A stretch of 64,000 nucleotides of DNA from Plasmopara viticola (Eukaryota; Oomycota; Peronosporomycetes; Peronosporales; Peronosporaceae): assembly GCA_001695595.3 (NCBI GenBank), contig MBPM02000026.1:248001-312000 (forward strand). Direction: 5' to 3'. Under the pieces are notes generated by a model. That model was not told the DNA's origin. It was given only the letters and a program-made list of their open reading frames with translations, and did no database searches. The translations under genes were made by a program, and so were the position numbers. This document shows positions 10,701 to 22,739 of the stretch, piece by piece. The first letter of the stretch is position 1. Each line of letters opens with the position of its first letter.

Positions 10701-12242
10701 AAGGCTAAAATCATGCAATTTTTTTGAGCTATTGAGCAGCTTGTGGTTTTAATCTTTTGCGTCAAAATCATCTCAATCCTCATGTAATTTATTTGGACCG
10801 TACATAGTTAATCAAGAAGTCGCACCCGCCATTCTTTAAGCTCATGCAACATTGAATGAAACGCTTGACTACAGATAGGCCATTTAGCTCGGACGGTTTC
10901 TGCTTTCGACTGGTGAAAGCAATATAATGTCCTTCACATTCTTTCTTGTGATGCAAGACGCTTTAGATCGCGAGGGTTGAGGCGACCATTCGAGTATCAA
11001 ACGGTTTTAATACAGTTTGGAAGGCTGAGTTCGGGGCGTCAAGCGACGCTTGACGCCGGTGAAACAGCGCAGTTGATTACCCGAGAGTCCGATCCGTTTT
11101 CGAGATCATTTCCTTTTTGATGTCGTGGTCTAGATCTGCAAATTGCACAAAGTCTTTGCAGAACTTGAGACATGGACTGTAGTGTCTAAGAAGCATACAA
11201 TTTGCTGTTTTGTGTTAGTCACATGCCATTCTGCGATGATCTCTCCCTTTTTGGGGTCCATTCGCACGCCTTTTTATCTGACAAAGTCTCCTAGGCATGG
11301 GAGTTCATCTAAGCAGAAATGGCACTTTTGCCTACATGATGTTAGCAACTGTTCTTCACAGCGTTTGAAAATATGGCCCAAAGCCGTGATGTGGTTTGCG
11401 GCTTCTACTCTTTGTGTTAACACGAAGAAGCTGCAGAATTTGATCCTCATCCAATCAATCAATCCTCAGAAGCTTTTTTGCAAAGCTGGTTCGATGTATC
11501 TAGGCTTCCGCTAAATCCCAAGAGAGTGACATGTACCCAAAAAAATAATTGGAGTTTAAATGTGGTATGTGAATACACGAGTTACGTGACAGAAACCCAA
11601 AGTAGGTCTATGGACGATTATAAATGCGTCTTAATTTGACGGCTTCGAAAGTGCCGGCGAAATTGTTGCTAGATTTGGCGGTCAACAGTCGTGCACAATG
11701 CTTTTACTTACAGACTTCTCGTCTCAAACAGATGTGTCGAAAAGGCAGACGTACATGGTTGATTAATGCTCCTCTTCGGCCCATTTAAAGATTGTCCCGC
11801 GCAGTTCAGAACTCTAGCACCATTGTCTGACGGACATGAGTATGGCATCGATCTTAAGCAAAACTTCGTGCTCAGATCCTTCACCAAGCTGTTAGTGTCT
11901 CGTAAGATAGCTTTGTGCGAAAATTGTGCCCGCGTACCTGCGAAGCGTTTTTATATGCCAATCTTTTCCTTGAGAGATTCACATTGCTGATTCCTGAAGC
12001 GCTCGGCCTTCTTGGGATCGTGTGAGTTGACGACAGGAGCATAAACAGCGTCTTCATCGTGGCGCATTATTCTCTGAATTCGGTGAGAAAAATATAGTTG
12101 CGTCATTCTTTGGCGGTCATGTGCCTATAGGATTGATGCATTATTATTCTAAGCATTGAACGTTTTGGGTAACCTGTCACGACAAGACATTCTTTGATAA
12201 GTTCACTGCACTTAATACGATCAACGACTGCAAATTTTCGCA
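10701..12242 (-). pseudogene. Decayed Ty3/gypsy RT region (minus strand)
   Basis: Nucleotide blocks here match the RT part of the 52.1-57.8 kb element in the same orientation and order. About 11140-11340 corresponds to 54385-54560, and about 12010-12130 corresponds to 55205-55310. The 54 kb counterpart translates on the minus strand to a gypsy RT/RNase H region. No single frame is open for long. The relic continues that at 9.0-10.35 kb, from which copy 1 of the SINE-like element now separates it. Confidence 0.65.
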
Positions 12243-12254
12243 AAGAGCCATCGT
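12243..12254. repeat. Target-site duplication, left, SINE-like copy 2
   Basis: AAGAGCCATCGT (12 bp) is repeated exactly at 12570-12581. Confidence 0.88.
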
Positions 12255-12569
12255 AATGTAATGTAATGTATTACGTTATCGAGTTGCCAAGTTATGCACG
12301 TGCTAGGCTCTATGGCTAATCCACGGCATAGAGTGGTGTCCGCATACGTCGGGTCTCATTCGGCGGGCAGTGCAGCCAGCACCGAGGTCGTGAGGGTCTT
12401 CCATTAATTCGTTTAACTCTGACCCAGGTAGCGCCCTGGTGCTGGAGACCGTCGCGTTGAAGGTGAGACTCGTTAGAGACCTGCAGATGCCCGAGACCAC
12501 CTGCCCGAAGCGCGCGAGCATTCAGCCCCCGCGCTTGGAAGGAAGGCGTCACCCCAACCTTTCCCGAAG
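12255..12569 (-). mobile_element. SINE-like short retroelement, copy 2
   Basis: Same family as copy 1 on the opposite strand, between perfect 12 bp duplications. Its tail is a slightly different tandem run (ATTAC-type). It has a few substitutions relative to copies 1 and 3, for example in the region corresponding to the ACACAAAATAATGG block. No coding function. Confidence 0.85.
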
Positions 12570-12581
12570 AAGAGCCATCGT

Positions 12582-13940
12582 GTAAGCGCAAGAAGTCACT
12601 TTTACTAATTTTGAGAAAATAAAGCTTATTGGTATTTCCTAATATCTTATATTTAGTACTAAAAAAAGCTATTGGAAGCAATCTCGATATATTTTCCTAT
12701 TTTGAAAAAAGGGAAATTACATAGATAAGTTATGCGGCTCTAAATTTTAATCTATAACTTATCATCATACCACTAGCTAGTGTGACACGCACAATCCTGT
12801 ATACGACGTATACTTATATGGAGTACTTAAGGTGAATCTTATTACCGAAGCCGCCACGGGTGACCGTAAAGACTTTGGCGATTAATCTGAGCTGAATTCT
12901 TTTAAACAAATAAAGTAAGCGCCTTATGTCTGCCACTTAAATAATATCTTTGTATTCGGCACTTGGCCCTTAGAGTGCTCACCCCTAAAAACATTGCATG
13001 CTCTACTCAAACAGACTTTGTGGGAAAACAGCTGACGACAAATTATATCCAGTTTGTGACATATGCTAATTCGATCATTAAATTATTTTTACCATTTCTT
13101 AATGGTACGTGAATTGATTACTCAATTTTGTGTCTCATTTCTCTAACTTATAGCATTTATGCCTAATATTTGCGCCAGTGACGATTTAGGCGACTATTTA
13201 TCCGCGCCAGGAGGCTACTGCGATGATAATTATTCGCGCCATGACGATTTGAGCATTCATTTTCGGCATGTGCAATGTCTAATTTAAACAATCCGAAACC
13301 GGAGTGGGAAGTCCATTTGCCTTTCTCCTCGTTTGTACTACAGAGTAATCTCGTGTCAACCCGGTTGCCTTTACATATTTAGTAAGAACCTCGCCGGTCA
13401 CTTATTTTAACATCTGAGCTGAATCTCTTTGGGCACTACCATCCAGACACTTAGGACCCGGCCGTGATCGTAAATGTATGAAAACAAAGTAGCTAAATTT
13501 GAAAATTTTAGAAAAATTTATGTGTTGAACCTATAGGTCCGATATATGTTTGCTGTCACAATTCCCAAGTAATAATCGGCATAACACATAATTTCTTGAG
13601 TCCGACACATGACATGCATCCTATCGGCTGGTTATACCAAAAAATGGCCTTGACCGCAATCTTGCTGTCAGTCCTCTACCGCATTAAAAGCATTGACCAC
13701 AACTATACATTTATACCGTGATGTGTCCTATCCGTAGTGTGTTTAAGGAAGCGAATCAATATAAGTGAGCTATTGACTATTTTTGAGTGCTGCGCTGAAA
13801 CGCCGGTAAGCTTTTCATAATACAATATTGTTCGAGTCAAGATAAGTTAGGTGAATCTTTCTATACCTCGGACGTGGCATAAAACATGTACATAACATCG
13901 TGTCGAATGCTGCAGTTGCGCGTGCAATTCGACAATTCTA
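12582..13940. other. No gene recognised
   Basis: AT-rich upstream region of GPI-type gene A. No ORF resembling a protein family was found, and I see no repeat with another copy in the window. Confidence 0.45.
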
Positions 13941-13966
13941 CTCTATAAATTAGAGGAAGACACTTT

Positions 13967-13982
13967 GATAAGATAAGATAAG
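13967..13982 (+). promoter_or_regulatory. Triple GATAAG-type repeat upstream of gene A
   Basis: Three tandem GATAA units (GATAAGATAAGATAAG) about 180 bp before the start codon of gene A, just after an AT-rich CTCTATAAAT run (13941-13950). GATA motifs bind zinc-finger regulators in other eukaryotes. Function here is inference only. Confidence 0.3.
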
Positions 13983-14145
13983 AAGCCCCTCTCTGAGCAT
14001 TTACTGACTCTAACGACGTGTCTCAAACACGAATACAGGTAAAAGGTATTGTATTTATTGATGAAACGTCTCAGTCGAATTAAAAGTCGATTTGAATAAA
14101 CCTACTTGCTACACATCTCGAGCAAGTACTTTACGTCGTTCAGTC

Positions 14146-14161
14146 TCTCATTTTCCCGTTT
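14146..14161 (+). promoter_or_regulatory. Oomycete initiator-like element of gene A
   Basis: TCTCATTTTCCCGTTT resembles the oomycete initiator (YCAYTTYY...WTTT type, GCTCATTYYNCAWTTT in its long form). It sits only 3-18 bp before the chosen ATG. Oomycete 5' leaders are often short, so transcription would start just before the ATG, which supports this start. Confidence 0.55.
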
Positions 14162-14164
14162 ACG

Positions 14165-15673
14165 ATGTGGCGTCGCTTAGGTCTGTATATGCTCAGCGCG
14201 TCCTTGTATGACGCTTTCGGAGCCGTGCATCTCTCCGTGATGGCCTCTGAACAAGGTAACACCACATCTTCGGGCTTAAATATTACTTCAGGGTCAGCAG
14301 GCACCTCAGTCACCTTTGCGAACGCCCCCTCATCATCCACTCCCTCCTCAGACTCAAGTGAAGGTTGGCATATGAAGCCTGTTGTCTCAGTCCAGGCTCG
14401 TGTACAAGGCGACGCCCCTGTCTGGAACGACGAGGCTCAGTTGTGGCTGTCCAAGTTCGGAAGCACTACCGAGGAGGCCTACACAAACAATCTAGACACG
14501 GTAAACACCGCTTCGGTAGAGGGAGCACTGATGTTCGTACAGGCTGAGGGGATAAATGTAAAAGAACAGTCTGTCAAATGTGAGCGTAAGAACAAAATGC
14601 AATACGTTGTCTTTTATGAGCTCACGATCGTACAGCCAACGGACGGGATCAAATACTACGAAAGTCACACAACTCCAGAGTACGGAAATTTTGTGGCAAT
14701 GGATGGTGGCAAGTGCACGGATGAGGGCTCTGATCTGCCAAAAAATTGCAAAGTCTACTACGGTCTGGACGGGGAATTGGACATTGGACCGATGGTAGGC
14801 AGCAATTTGCAGGCATCAGACAAGCGTGCTCCGTACCCAGACAATTATTGGTTTTCGTACCCAGGCTCGTGCGCGCAGAAGCTGCGTGCCGATAAGACAC
14901 AGGAGTGTCGTGAAGAGTATCCTGGTGGACTCTGTGCCATGGGAGACCAACCAGACGGTGAAAAATGTACCTTCAGCTACAAGATTCTCGGGTTCATAAA
15001 CATTGACGAATTGGTCGGTATCACCAAATTGGGATACAGCAGCTATACCGAATTCTGCGAGGACGGCGGTATTGAATTCAAAGCTACGAATACTGGCAGC
15101 GGTTTCAAGGTGGAAGAATCGATCGATTTTTGGAAAGATCCGAGCGACGAAGAGGCAAACGCGGCTCGGACGGCCAGTATGGTGAAAATGTACAATAAGA
15201 TGGTCAGCAGTGGCACTGTAACCAACATGTTACCCCTTCCATCAATTGAATCGCTAACGTCATCCAACCCAAAGTGCGAAGAAAATAGTGCCCAGTGTGC
15301 CAACGCTCCAAACGGGTGCCGCCGCGATCTGTACTCGCAGATTTGCTCGGTATGTTCGTCGGGCGGTAGCTGTAAAGCTTCCCACACAAGCTCATCTTTT
15401 CCAGACTTAAAACTTCCGACCAAGGAGTCGAGGAGCCGGTTAGACAGTTCAGAAGACTCCGATACATCGAACAGGAACGCGAAATTCGAGAGCGCAACGA
15501 CGCCTTCGAACGACAACAACCCAGACAACGACAAGGAAAGCAAGACCAGCAGCCATCTCGGGAGCATGTCCGGCCATACAACTGATGCTAAGACTCGTAG
15601 TAACGCCGCCTCACCTATCAAAATGTCTGTCGTCGGAATTTTTGTGACGCTTGTCGCCAGCAGCCTGGTGTAA
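14165..15673 (+). CDS. Secreted, probably GPI-anchored cysteine-bearing protein (paralogue A)
   Basis: A single intronless ORF of 502 aa. Residues 1 to about 20 form a signal peptide (MWRRLGLYMLSASLYDAFGA, likely cut before VHLS). A Ser/Thr-rich stretch follows (to about 66), then a conserved core (about 68-400) with landmarks VQARVQGD, NNLDTVNTASVEGALMFVQ, CKVYYGLDGEL, YPDNYWFSYPGSC, CTFSYKILG, FCEDGGIEFKATNTGSGF and a final QICSVCSS. About 85 polar, Ser/Asp/Asn-rich residues then lead to a hydrophobic C-terminal tail of about 16 residues (MSVVGIFVTLVASSLV), the layout of a GPI-attachment signal. The core is a common but functionally uncharacterised oomycete secreted family as far as I recall; I cannot assign an activity. 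The protein would sit on the outer membrane or wall. Paralogue B at 34107 shares the core closely. The start is backed by an initiator-like motif just upstream. Confidence 0.9.
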   Translation: MWRRLGLYMLSASLYDAFGAVHLSVMASEQGNTTSSGLNITSGSAGTSVTFANAPSSSTPSSDSSEGWHMKPVVSVQARVQGDAPVWNDEAQLWLSKFGSTTEEAYTNNLDTVNTASVEGALMFVQAEGINVKEQSVKCERKNKMQYVVFYELTIVQPTDGIKYYESHTTPEYGNFVAMDGGKCTDEGSDLPKNCKVYYGLDGELDIGPMVGSNLQASDKRAPYPDNYWFSYPGSCAQKLRADKTQECREEYPGGLCAMGDQPDGEKCTFSYKILGFINIDELVGITKLGYSSYTEFCEDGGIEFKATNTGSGFKVEESIDFWKDPSDEEANAARTASMVKMYNKMVSSGTVTNMLPLPSIESLTSSNPKCEENSAQCANAPNGCRRDLYSQICSVCSSGGSCKASHTSSSFPDLKLPTKESRSRLDSSEDSDTSNRNAKFESATTPSNDNNPDNDKESKTSSHLGSMSGHTTDAKTRSNAASPIKMSVVGIFVTLVASSLV

Positions 15674-16075
15674 ATTCAGAGGGATTGCCAATACTTTATC
15701 ATCTCCGTGTTCATAACTGTTTAAAAGGAGCTGAGTTGTTTCTTACCTACTAAGACCTTTACTATATACCTGAATGGTTAGATAAAAGGGCTACACGCGA
15801 GATCCTTTGCGTATCTGGTAAACTCTTGATATTGCAATTCTGTGCCGGGCAAAAGTGATCTTCAAAGGGATGATGACAAAAGATACATAATGCATTATCA
15901 AGCGTGCGAATCTGCAATGCCTAAAGTGCGCCTCCTTGCCTCTAACGCCTCCATAGATCACCAGTCATTTGAATGATCAATGTCTTCAGACTGCTAATTT
16001 AACTTCCGTAGAAAGCAAGCTACCTCATTTACTGTTGGGTGAATTTGTGTTAGCTATTTTGTTGTCGAAAAGGAG
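15674..16075. other. 3' flank of gene A
   Basis: No gene is visible. The sequence presumably includes the 3' untranslated region of gene A, but no clear polyadenylation signal could be fixed. Confidence 0.4.
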
Positions 16076-16280
16076 ATGTCATGTGTTGTGTGCGTGTGTC
16101 TCGCTCCGCGTGTCGAGCTGTGCACTAGCCTGTTCTGTGTGCTTTATGTGTTTGTATCCTATGTGATGAGCATGTCCCTGTCTTTGTGCTGCACGTGCTC
16201 CTGTGCTGTGTACTTCATACGTGTCCGTACGCGTGTCCTCTAGGTGCATGTAGGTTCTTGTGCGCATTTATGTGTGATAA
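16076..16280 (+). repeat. GT-rich low-complexity tract
   Basis: About 200 bp strongly enriched in G and T on the plus strand with many TGTG and GTGT units (for example TGTGTTGTGTGCGTGTGTCT near 16080). It is an imperfect, interrupted repeat and not a clean microsatellite. ORFs crossing it on either strand are composition artefacts. Confidence 0.6.
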
Positions 16281-19200
16281 ATGGCATCTGATGAAACGAA
16301 ACGGTGGTTCGACAAGGACGTAATCGGTGTTTACACGGGTTTGCATTTCAGAAAGATACCTTGAAGAAATCGGGTCCCTACCTAGATTGCGGTGGAAAAT
16401 CTTGTCGTTTACCAAGAATTAAAAGTTCGACCGGAACACATAATATATTGTTTGATATCACTCACTTACACACTCCGATTCGAATGGAAAGAGATATTAG
16501 TCGCGCCGAAAATCGTTATTTTTCTGCACGCTTTCTTAGGGGGACTGTGTGACTGTGTATTATCATCGCACCTGGTAAACTTTGAGTAGTCAATCCTGCG
16601 CTTGTTCGGGTAATTTGTCGATCTGAACCCTCGCCAAGGTTCCGCGATGCATAGAGCCATTAGACCACACCTGTCGGAATCGTTGTCTGCTCTGTTCGGA
16701 GGATCACTGACTTCAAATCTTGAGAAGGTAGCTGCATATTATTGCCAAGCAGGTAGAATGCATCGCGACGCTCGGGCTCTTATAATAAGTTTATGCTCTA
16801 GGATTCAGGCAGCACAGGCTTTGCTAGCTTTGGCGTCAGGGCCTATTGCTGGCCCGAGTCAAAAAATTCACCTTTGCAGAAAAAGAAGGAAGAAACATTT
16901 TGTCCAAATCGAGGTGGTGTTTTGATCATAAACAATCAGGTGCACGTGGTGTCAGCACTCTATCATCTGAGGCTGGGCTATAAGTCGCAGTAGATTTACT
17001 TCACCTAGTCTTGATACCACATAAAGAAATGTTAAAAGCATTGATCATTCCGGCAAACTTAGAGCCCATATCCTTGCGTGCAAGCAAGGTACGATTAAGC
17101 TTAAGGAAAAATTTCTAGTCTGAGGAAGTTGATGGACTCTGGTCCAGAATGTCACTTTCCGAAAAGGCCATATTTATGGTGAGACCCCCTCCTAACCCCA
17201 TTTTTTGAGTGGACGCCGCAAAGATGTAAGAGGTAGCTTCAATCGTTTTTAAAGAGCGCAGATAAGCTCGCTTATATTATATTGCCGTGGACGGGCAGCT
17301 CTTCGATCCACACAACTCAAAAAGGTTCCGCTGACTCGAGTCTAGTTCCAACAAGGACACGCTGTCGGTAAAAGCAACATCCACTGCTCTAGCTACTATA
17401 AGAATTATTAAACGATCTGTTGCTGTCTTGAAAGAGGCCAAGAAAGTGGATATTTGTCTTGCTCTAGGAATCTAGAAGAGTCGCCAGCAGAAGACTTTCA
17501 TTCAGCGGCCTACACAATCCTTATAATAGGTGTGTGGATGATATGTATTTTCGCTTTTCGCTAGCTCTAAAAGGAGAATCTGATACTAGTAAACTTTTGA
17601 TCGCATACGCAAGTACACGGCATTTTACGAATTTGTTCCCAACTATGAAAATCCGAGATACTCCGCGCATCACCAAATGATTTTAAGCAGCTCAACTGAA
17701 TTGGCTGGTGCTCAAAGAGAACAGAAAAAAAATTATTTCTGACCCAACTGGCTGATGTTCGAGTCCAAAGTTGCTCTGGTCGAGGTGGACCTGACTAAAA
17801 AATCGGACGTTTTCATCATTCATGTCCTTGAAATAGATATGTACGACGCAATCGGGCATGCCATGAAAAGAAGGACACGAGCCTTAGGGATGGCACACAA
17901 CTTAAGGCAACGCCCTAATAGGAGGTCTACATCTAAAAAAAACTACCCCTGATATATTTTCAGCTTTTGCTTCAGCCAAACCTCAACAGCTTTAAGATTT
18001 CAAAGATTTAGCTCCGGTTAGTCCTCTGACAGTGCCTCTACTTGACAAACACCTACCATGGATACGATGAACAATTACTGTCAATCATATTTCTGAATAG
18101 TTTTTCTTTGTCAGTCGTGTGGTAGCTCGTGACTTCTAGAAATTATTACGTGCTACATCATTTTTCTTTTCTATGTACCCTTTTACTGGTATTGTACAAC
18201 GTAATTTTTTTTGTGAGCCTATGCTACACACACCTCAAATTCTATCATCATTGCTACTTTGTTTTTTTATGGTCCTATGCTAATTACATATAGAGCGCTA
18301 ATCTAAGCGCTGTCAGCAGCCAGTGCTGCTAGCGGAATTTTTTTTTCTTGGGAAGATTACGAATAGTTTTCCCGTCTTCATCTGAGGATATATCGGAACG
18401 TTCTATACTTGCATTGTCCCAGACTTTTTTGGAAGAGCTGTACGCAGATCAGAAATACGATTTACACTCACCAAAGACTTCTTGCGCCGATTAAACCAAC
18501 ACGTACATCTTCCGCTTGGACAGAAATTCTGGAATCGGCTGTATAGGCAGAGTACGCTGCGTAGATCCTACAAGCCACTGAGGTTTCGATGATATCTTTA
18601 TTGTGGGAATAGTCAGATGTTGTGCCACGAAGATCCATTATTAGCTTTTCTTCGAATAATGAAGCCCGAGATCGCTCTCATTTCAGGTATAAAACGGCAA
18701 TATTCACTACCACGAGAGTTTCTGGACAGATCTATGCCTTTTTTGTCGAAACCGCTTTGTACCGCATAGCGCGGGATCCATCTTGTCATCACCTTTCTGT
18801 GCACCAGATTCGACGACTTGTTCATGTTTACAGTGAGTTAAATATTGCTACAGTGCCTACTCAAGCACCTAGTTTGGAAAAAGACGCTCTACTTAGCAAC
18901 GTTATCGGGTGCACCGAATTTGGTTGTAGCTGTATCAAATCTGAATGGAAATCTTTGCCATAGATAATGGGAGTTATAAGTGATAACACATGGGATTTTG
19001 AACGCTGAGGCGATATTGGATTTTGATTTATACAATTGCTTCGACTATTCGATACGGGTTTATGTCTAGACATTGTCTTTCGATTCATTTGTTCAAAGCC
19101 GTTATAAAGGAGAATAATCGGCTCTGAAGATCACCTAAGGTGAGTTTTGAGGGCCAATAAAATTATGCTATCATTGACAAATGTGGCCTTTTGGCAAAAA

Positions 19201-19560
19201 GTCATCGGATGATTGCAAGCAGTTATAAATACGCTCCGAAATCAAGCAAGATAACGCCGTTGCTAATTGACCTATGCATTAAATCTGGTCTACTCAGCTA
19301 TTTATGACAATCTAGTGCTGCTACGCGGGCACCGCATATCCTCAATCCGATATATTGACAAAAGGATTTTGAGCGGTAGAGATTCTTGCGAAGGCAATAA
19401 TTTGGATTTTGGTAGATGAGACAAATTTGTTCAAAGGCACTTTTAACGCTTGAAGTATCCCATCGGTTGCACGTTTCGAGCTTGGTCATAAGTGCGACAT
19501 ATCTATTCAGTCGGGGCAGCCTAAAATGAAAACATTGTACTTGTCATAAAGCATACGCTA
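16281..19560. other. Gene-poor, unrecognised sequence
   Basis: Several ORFs of 60-113 codons occur (for example 16647-16925, 17755-17952 and 18622-18963), none with a motif I recognise. The 16647-16925 frame is Ala/Leu-rich and helical-looking but has no supporting context. The stretch is probably decayed transposon sequence, but I could not show this by motif. Confidence 0.35.
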
Positions 19561-19572
19561 GCAGATTTTCGA

Positions 19573-19860
19573 GTGAATTTTCCTTATTCTAAGTCATCAG
19601 TGGTCCATGAAGAACTTGCATCATCGAGAGTGGCGATAAATATGTCATTCTTGTTCGAAAGAAGAGCAAGAAGGCTTTCAACCTCCGCGGAAAACAATCC
19701 ATTTGATTACCAAAAGTCTGGCAAGGCCGATGTGCTTGCTGATGCTTTTTTGCAGAGATTAAGTTATAAGATGGCCTATATTAGCAGGTTTGGAAGCTCT
19801 TTCGACGTACGTATCCGTCCAACTTGCCAAACGAATGTCAAATTAGCGCTCATAAAATAA
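19573..19860 (+). pseudogene. Ty3/gypsy RNase H tail fragment
   Basis: The frame reads SSRVAINMSFLFERRAR and later KSGKADVLADAFLQRLSY. These correspond to the usual gypsy RNase H ending, where a 'R.a.W..f..e' stretch is followed by 'pGk.n.laDALSRr'. Only this small piece is recognisable. It is on the plus strand. Confidence 0.55.
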
Positions 19861-22494
19861 TTTTCACTGTAGGCAAGGAACCAAGCGATTTTATAATCTC
19901 TCGGTAGCAAGTACAACTGGATTGCTATGAGTAAACATACGATTTGTTTCGCTATATAGTGGTTTTGGCAGATCCAGACCAGGTCGTTGCTCCAAACGAC
20001 GATGACATGAAATGGGTTGTCTGCTTTTGCCTGCCAGAGTTAAGTAATAATGTAACTTTGGCTTGTTGGAAGTCAATGGCAGTAGTGTTTGTTTGCCGCT
20101 TGAGCAGCACGACACTAGTGTACTTCGAGACAAATAGCAAAATGTTGAAGAATACGATACCGAACATAACGTCGTCAAGCCCTGGCAGACAAGCTTTGGC
20201 GAAAGGTTTCATAAGCATTGGGGTTCCGCTTGCAGATATTAGCAGTAGGCCTTTTCTAAACACATAGTTGGATGAAAGGGCCAATCGTATGCTTAAATAC
20301 ATCTGGCAATGTCACATTAGTAAACCAATAAGCCATAAATAGCTGCGTATAAAGTCAACAGTATTGCTCATGCAGCTACAGACCAGAAACTGTTTAAAGT
20401 GGCTGAGTAACCCCTGAATTTCTTCATTTTTCGATGCTCGAGGACTTCAGGGAAAAGAAAAAAGAGATTCAAAAATTATCTCCTCCCTGATTTAAAATTA
20501 AGTTGGCATTTGTCGGTAGAACGTATTCAGGAGGACATAGAAAGCAATTGAATACACTCAGACGGCAGAATCTGCTTTTAAATGGATTTCTCCAGATATC
20601 TTTATCGAAGAGGCAAAAGGATATGTCTCGGGAATAAGAAAAGCTTAAAAAAACAAGACATGCTTTCGACTATATTCGACCTTTTTACGGTCTTTCGAAT
20701 GCATAAGTCGGCGTACATTATCAGCCACTGTCGAAGGTCTTTCAGGCGTCTAAGTATTTTTTTGCGATTCTCAAAGCTCTGACTCTCCAACAGATCCTGG
20801 AAGCCCCCCCAGTATCACTTTAAGCATTGTCCTCGCGCTCAGCCTGGGTGTACGAACTTCTAAATGATGGCTAAAAACCGCCATTTCGGCTGTTCGAGGA
20901 GCTGAGCACATATCAAGCAAACAAGTTTAAGCGGCCGGTCAATTCTAAATTTCTTTACGGAGGGAAGTGAATCTCCAGCACAAGTCGCACAGCCCTTGTT
21001 GAAATGCGCATGGTTGGTCCTTTGTAAAGCTAGTGTCTTACAAGGACAAAGAAGTCTCGTTTTCCTTTTATAGAGGATAGAAGTCCAAAATCGAACCGAA
21101 GTAGTCGTGGTTTGATCGCTAGGCGCGAATATTGAGCGTGAACATTTGGCTGCGCAGGTGCTACCGATCTTCGTGATAAAGTCATGAAATCGTGGAAGAA
21201 GAGGCTTCCTTCGCCGCACCTTGACCATCAAGGCCATCGGCATTTCGAAGTGGAAAAAGGATGAAAAAAAGTCTCGCTCATGGGTGCAAGAGTTACTACT
21301 CAAGTGTCTCGAATACTTCGCTTCATAGACTCGTTGGAACCTTTCAATCAGGTCCGGCAAGATTGTTCAAATAGCGTTGCGACATAGGATGATAAATGAC
21401 GAACCCAAAGACCGCACGCTGAGGTATGACGAGATTGACTTCAAAATTGCGCTCGGGGAATAGATATAGTACTGGCTCGACAATCCTCGGAGTTGTTTGC
21501 ACTCTAAACTTACGGAGATAAAATACTTCGTCCAATTTGGTCAAATCAAGGGTTGTGGCAATATGGATGCTCACCCAATTCAAAAATGATTTTTAATTGG
21601 ACTTTGGTGGGAATAGGGCCTAAAGTACCTCAAGCCGCCCCTGCCTAAAGCTGATGGGCGCTTTGCTCGATGCTATTATTTAGACTGCCCGAGAAACACT
21701 CATCCAAGAAACCTTCTTTTGTTTGTCAAACGGCAATTTGCGCGGTAGAGAGATTCAGAAGGCTGGTTCCGACAACGCTGATATCTAGTGTGACTGATCC
21801 CATTCGCCAAATTTACCGTAGGTTGTCGTCGCTGACTTTTATCTCCTCTTTTGCTGTACCCATTTTTGGTGAAGTCGTTAGCAAAAGCAACATAGATCAT
21901 TTCGTCACACTTGGAAATATTTAGAGGCTTTTCTGGTGTTTCGGCTGAGGCCTTACGCACGGCCTGTGAATCTGACAATGAGTCGAGTTTCGAGCATTAC
22001 GCTTTGGCGGTGAGGCCGTTCTGACAGCATTGACGCCAGCTTGAAGCTGCTTTGCAGCCATTATTCTCGCACACCACCCTACAGTTGAGGAGAAGTCTTG
22101 TGCGCAAAACTTGGTTTTGCTTTTAACGAACTTTGAGTGCGAAGTAACTTTAATTGATTTGGCTTTGTAATGGCTTAGTATAAACAGTCTTCTTTGTTTC
22201 CTAGTTATTTTTTTACAACCAGACCAATTTTTGTGAAGAAGCCAAGCAGTACCGAACAATTATATAACGAAATGCCAGCCACGAATATGTAAGCTGAGCA
22301 TTATGTGGTCCGTCGTACATTTTTCACCACCATTTATTGAATAAGAGAAAGAGAATGGTGTATATTGGTGAACAAAAAAAAACTTAACCGATATTTAAGT
22401 CAATTGAGTGTTCCGAGATACTTTACAAATGACTTTTAGCAATGAAGTTCCCGCCTAGATTGAGGCGATAAACTTAATTGCGTACAAGGAAGTC
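19861..22494. other. Probable decayed retroelement, not resolved
   Basis: This follows the gypsy RNase H fragment. Longer open frames exist (20860-21360 minus, 166 codons; 21921-22259 minus), but the residues are biased and no domain is recognised. It probably includes the rest of the gypsy copy, but I cannot point to an integrase motif. Confidence 0.35.
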
Positions 22495-22560
22495 AAGGTG
22501 AAGCCAGTACACATTAATATCCTATTGAAGGTGAAGCCAGTACACATTAATATTCTATTA
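22495..22560 (+). repeat. 33 bp tandem duplication (two units)
   Basis: Units 22495-22527 and 22528-22560 are the same except for two differences (ATATCCTATTG against ATATTCTATTA at the end). The shared core is AAGGTGAAGCCAGTACACAT. It is non-coding and appears recent. Confidence 0.8.
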
Positions 22561-22739
22561 AATAGATCAGTCTATTAATTTTTTTTTCTAATCGCAGCAC
22601 TTTGATTACTTTAGTTAGAGATTGTTAATTGTCAGACAGTTTATTGTCTACGCGCATGCTTTAAAATATCTGAGCTACTGGATTTTATTGATATAACTAA
22701 TTGTACTAGCATAGAATGCTGATAGTTTTCCGACCCAAT

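Noticed and set aside
10564..10752. ORFs within the four SINE-like copies (also 12316-12681, 33520-33780, 61072-61287)
   Set aside because: They lie inside a non-coding repeat of about 320 bp, occur on both strands and frames depending on orientation, and are not conserved as proteins.
15043..15621. 192-codon minus-strand ORF opposite gene A
   Set aside because: It is a shadow of the codon pattern of gene A, with no start context and no conserved domain. The sense frame has a signal peptide and a conserved paralogue.
16079..16415. ORFs across the GT-rich tract
   Set aside because: Low-complexity composition keeps frames open by chance (Thr/His/Arg-rich translation).
20860..21360. 166-codon minus-strand ORF
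   Set aside because: No recognised domain, odd composition, surrounded by decayed sequence; probably chance.
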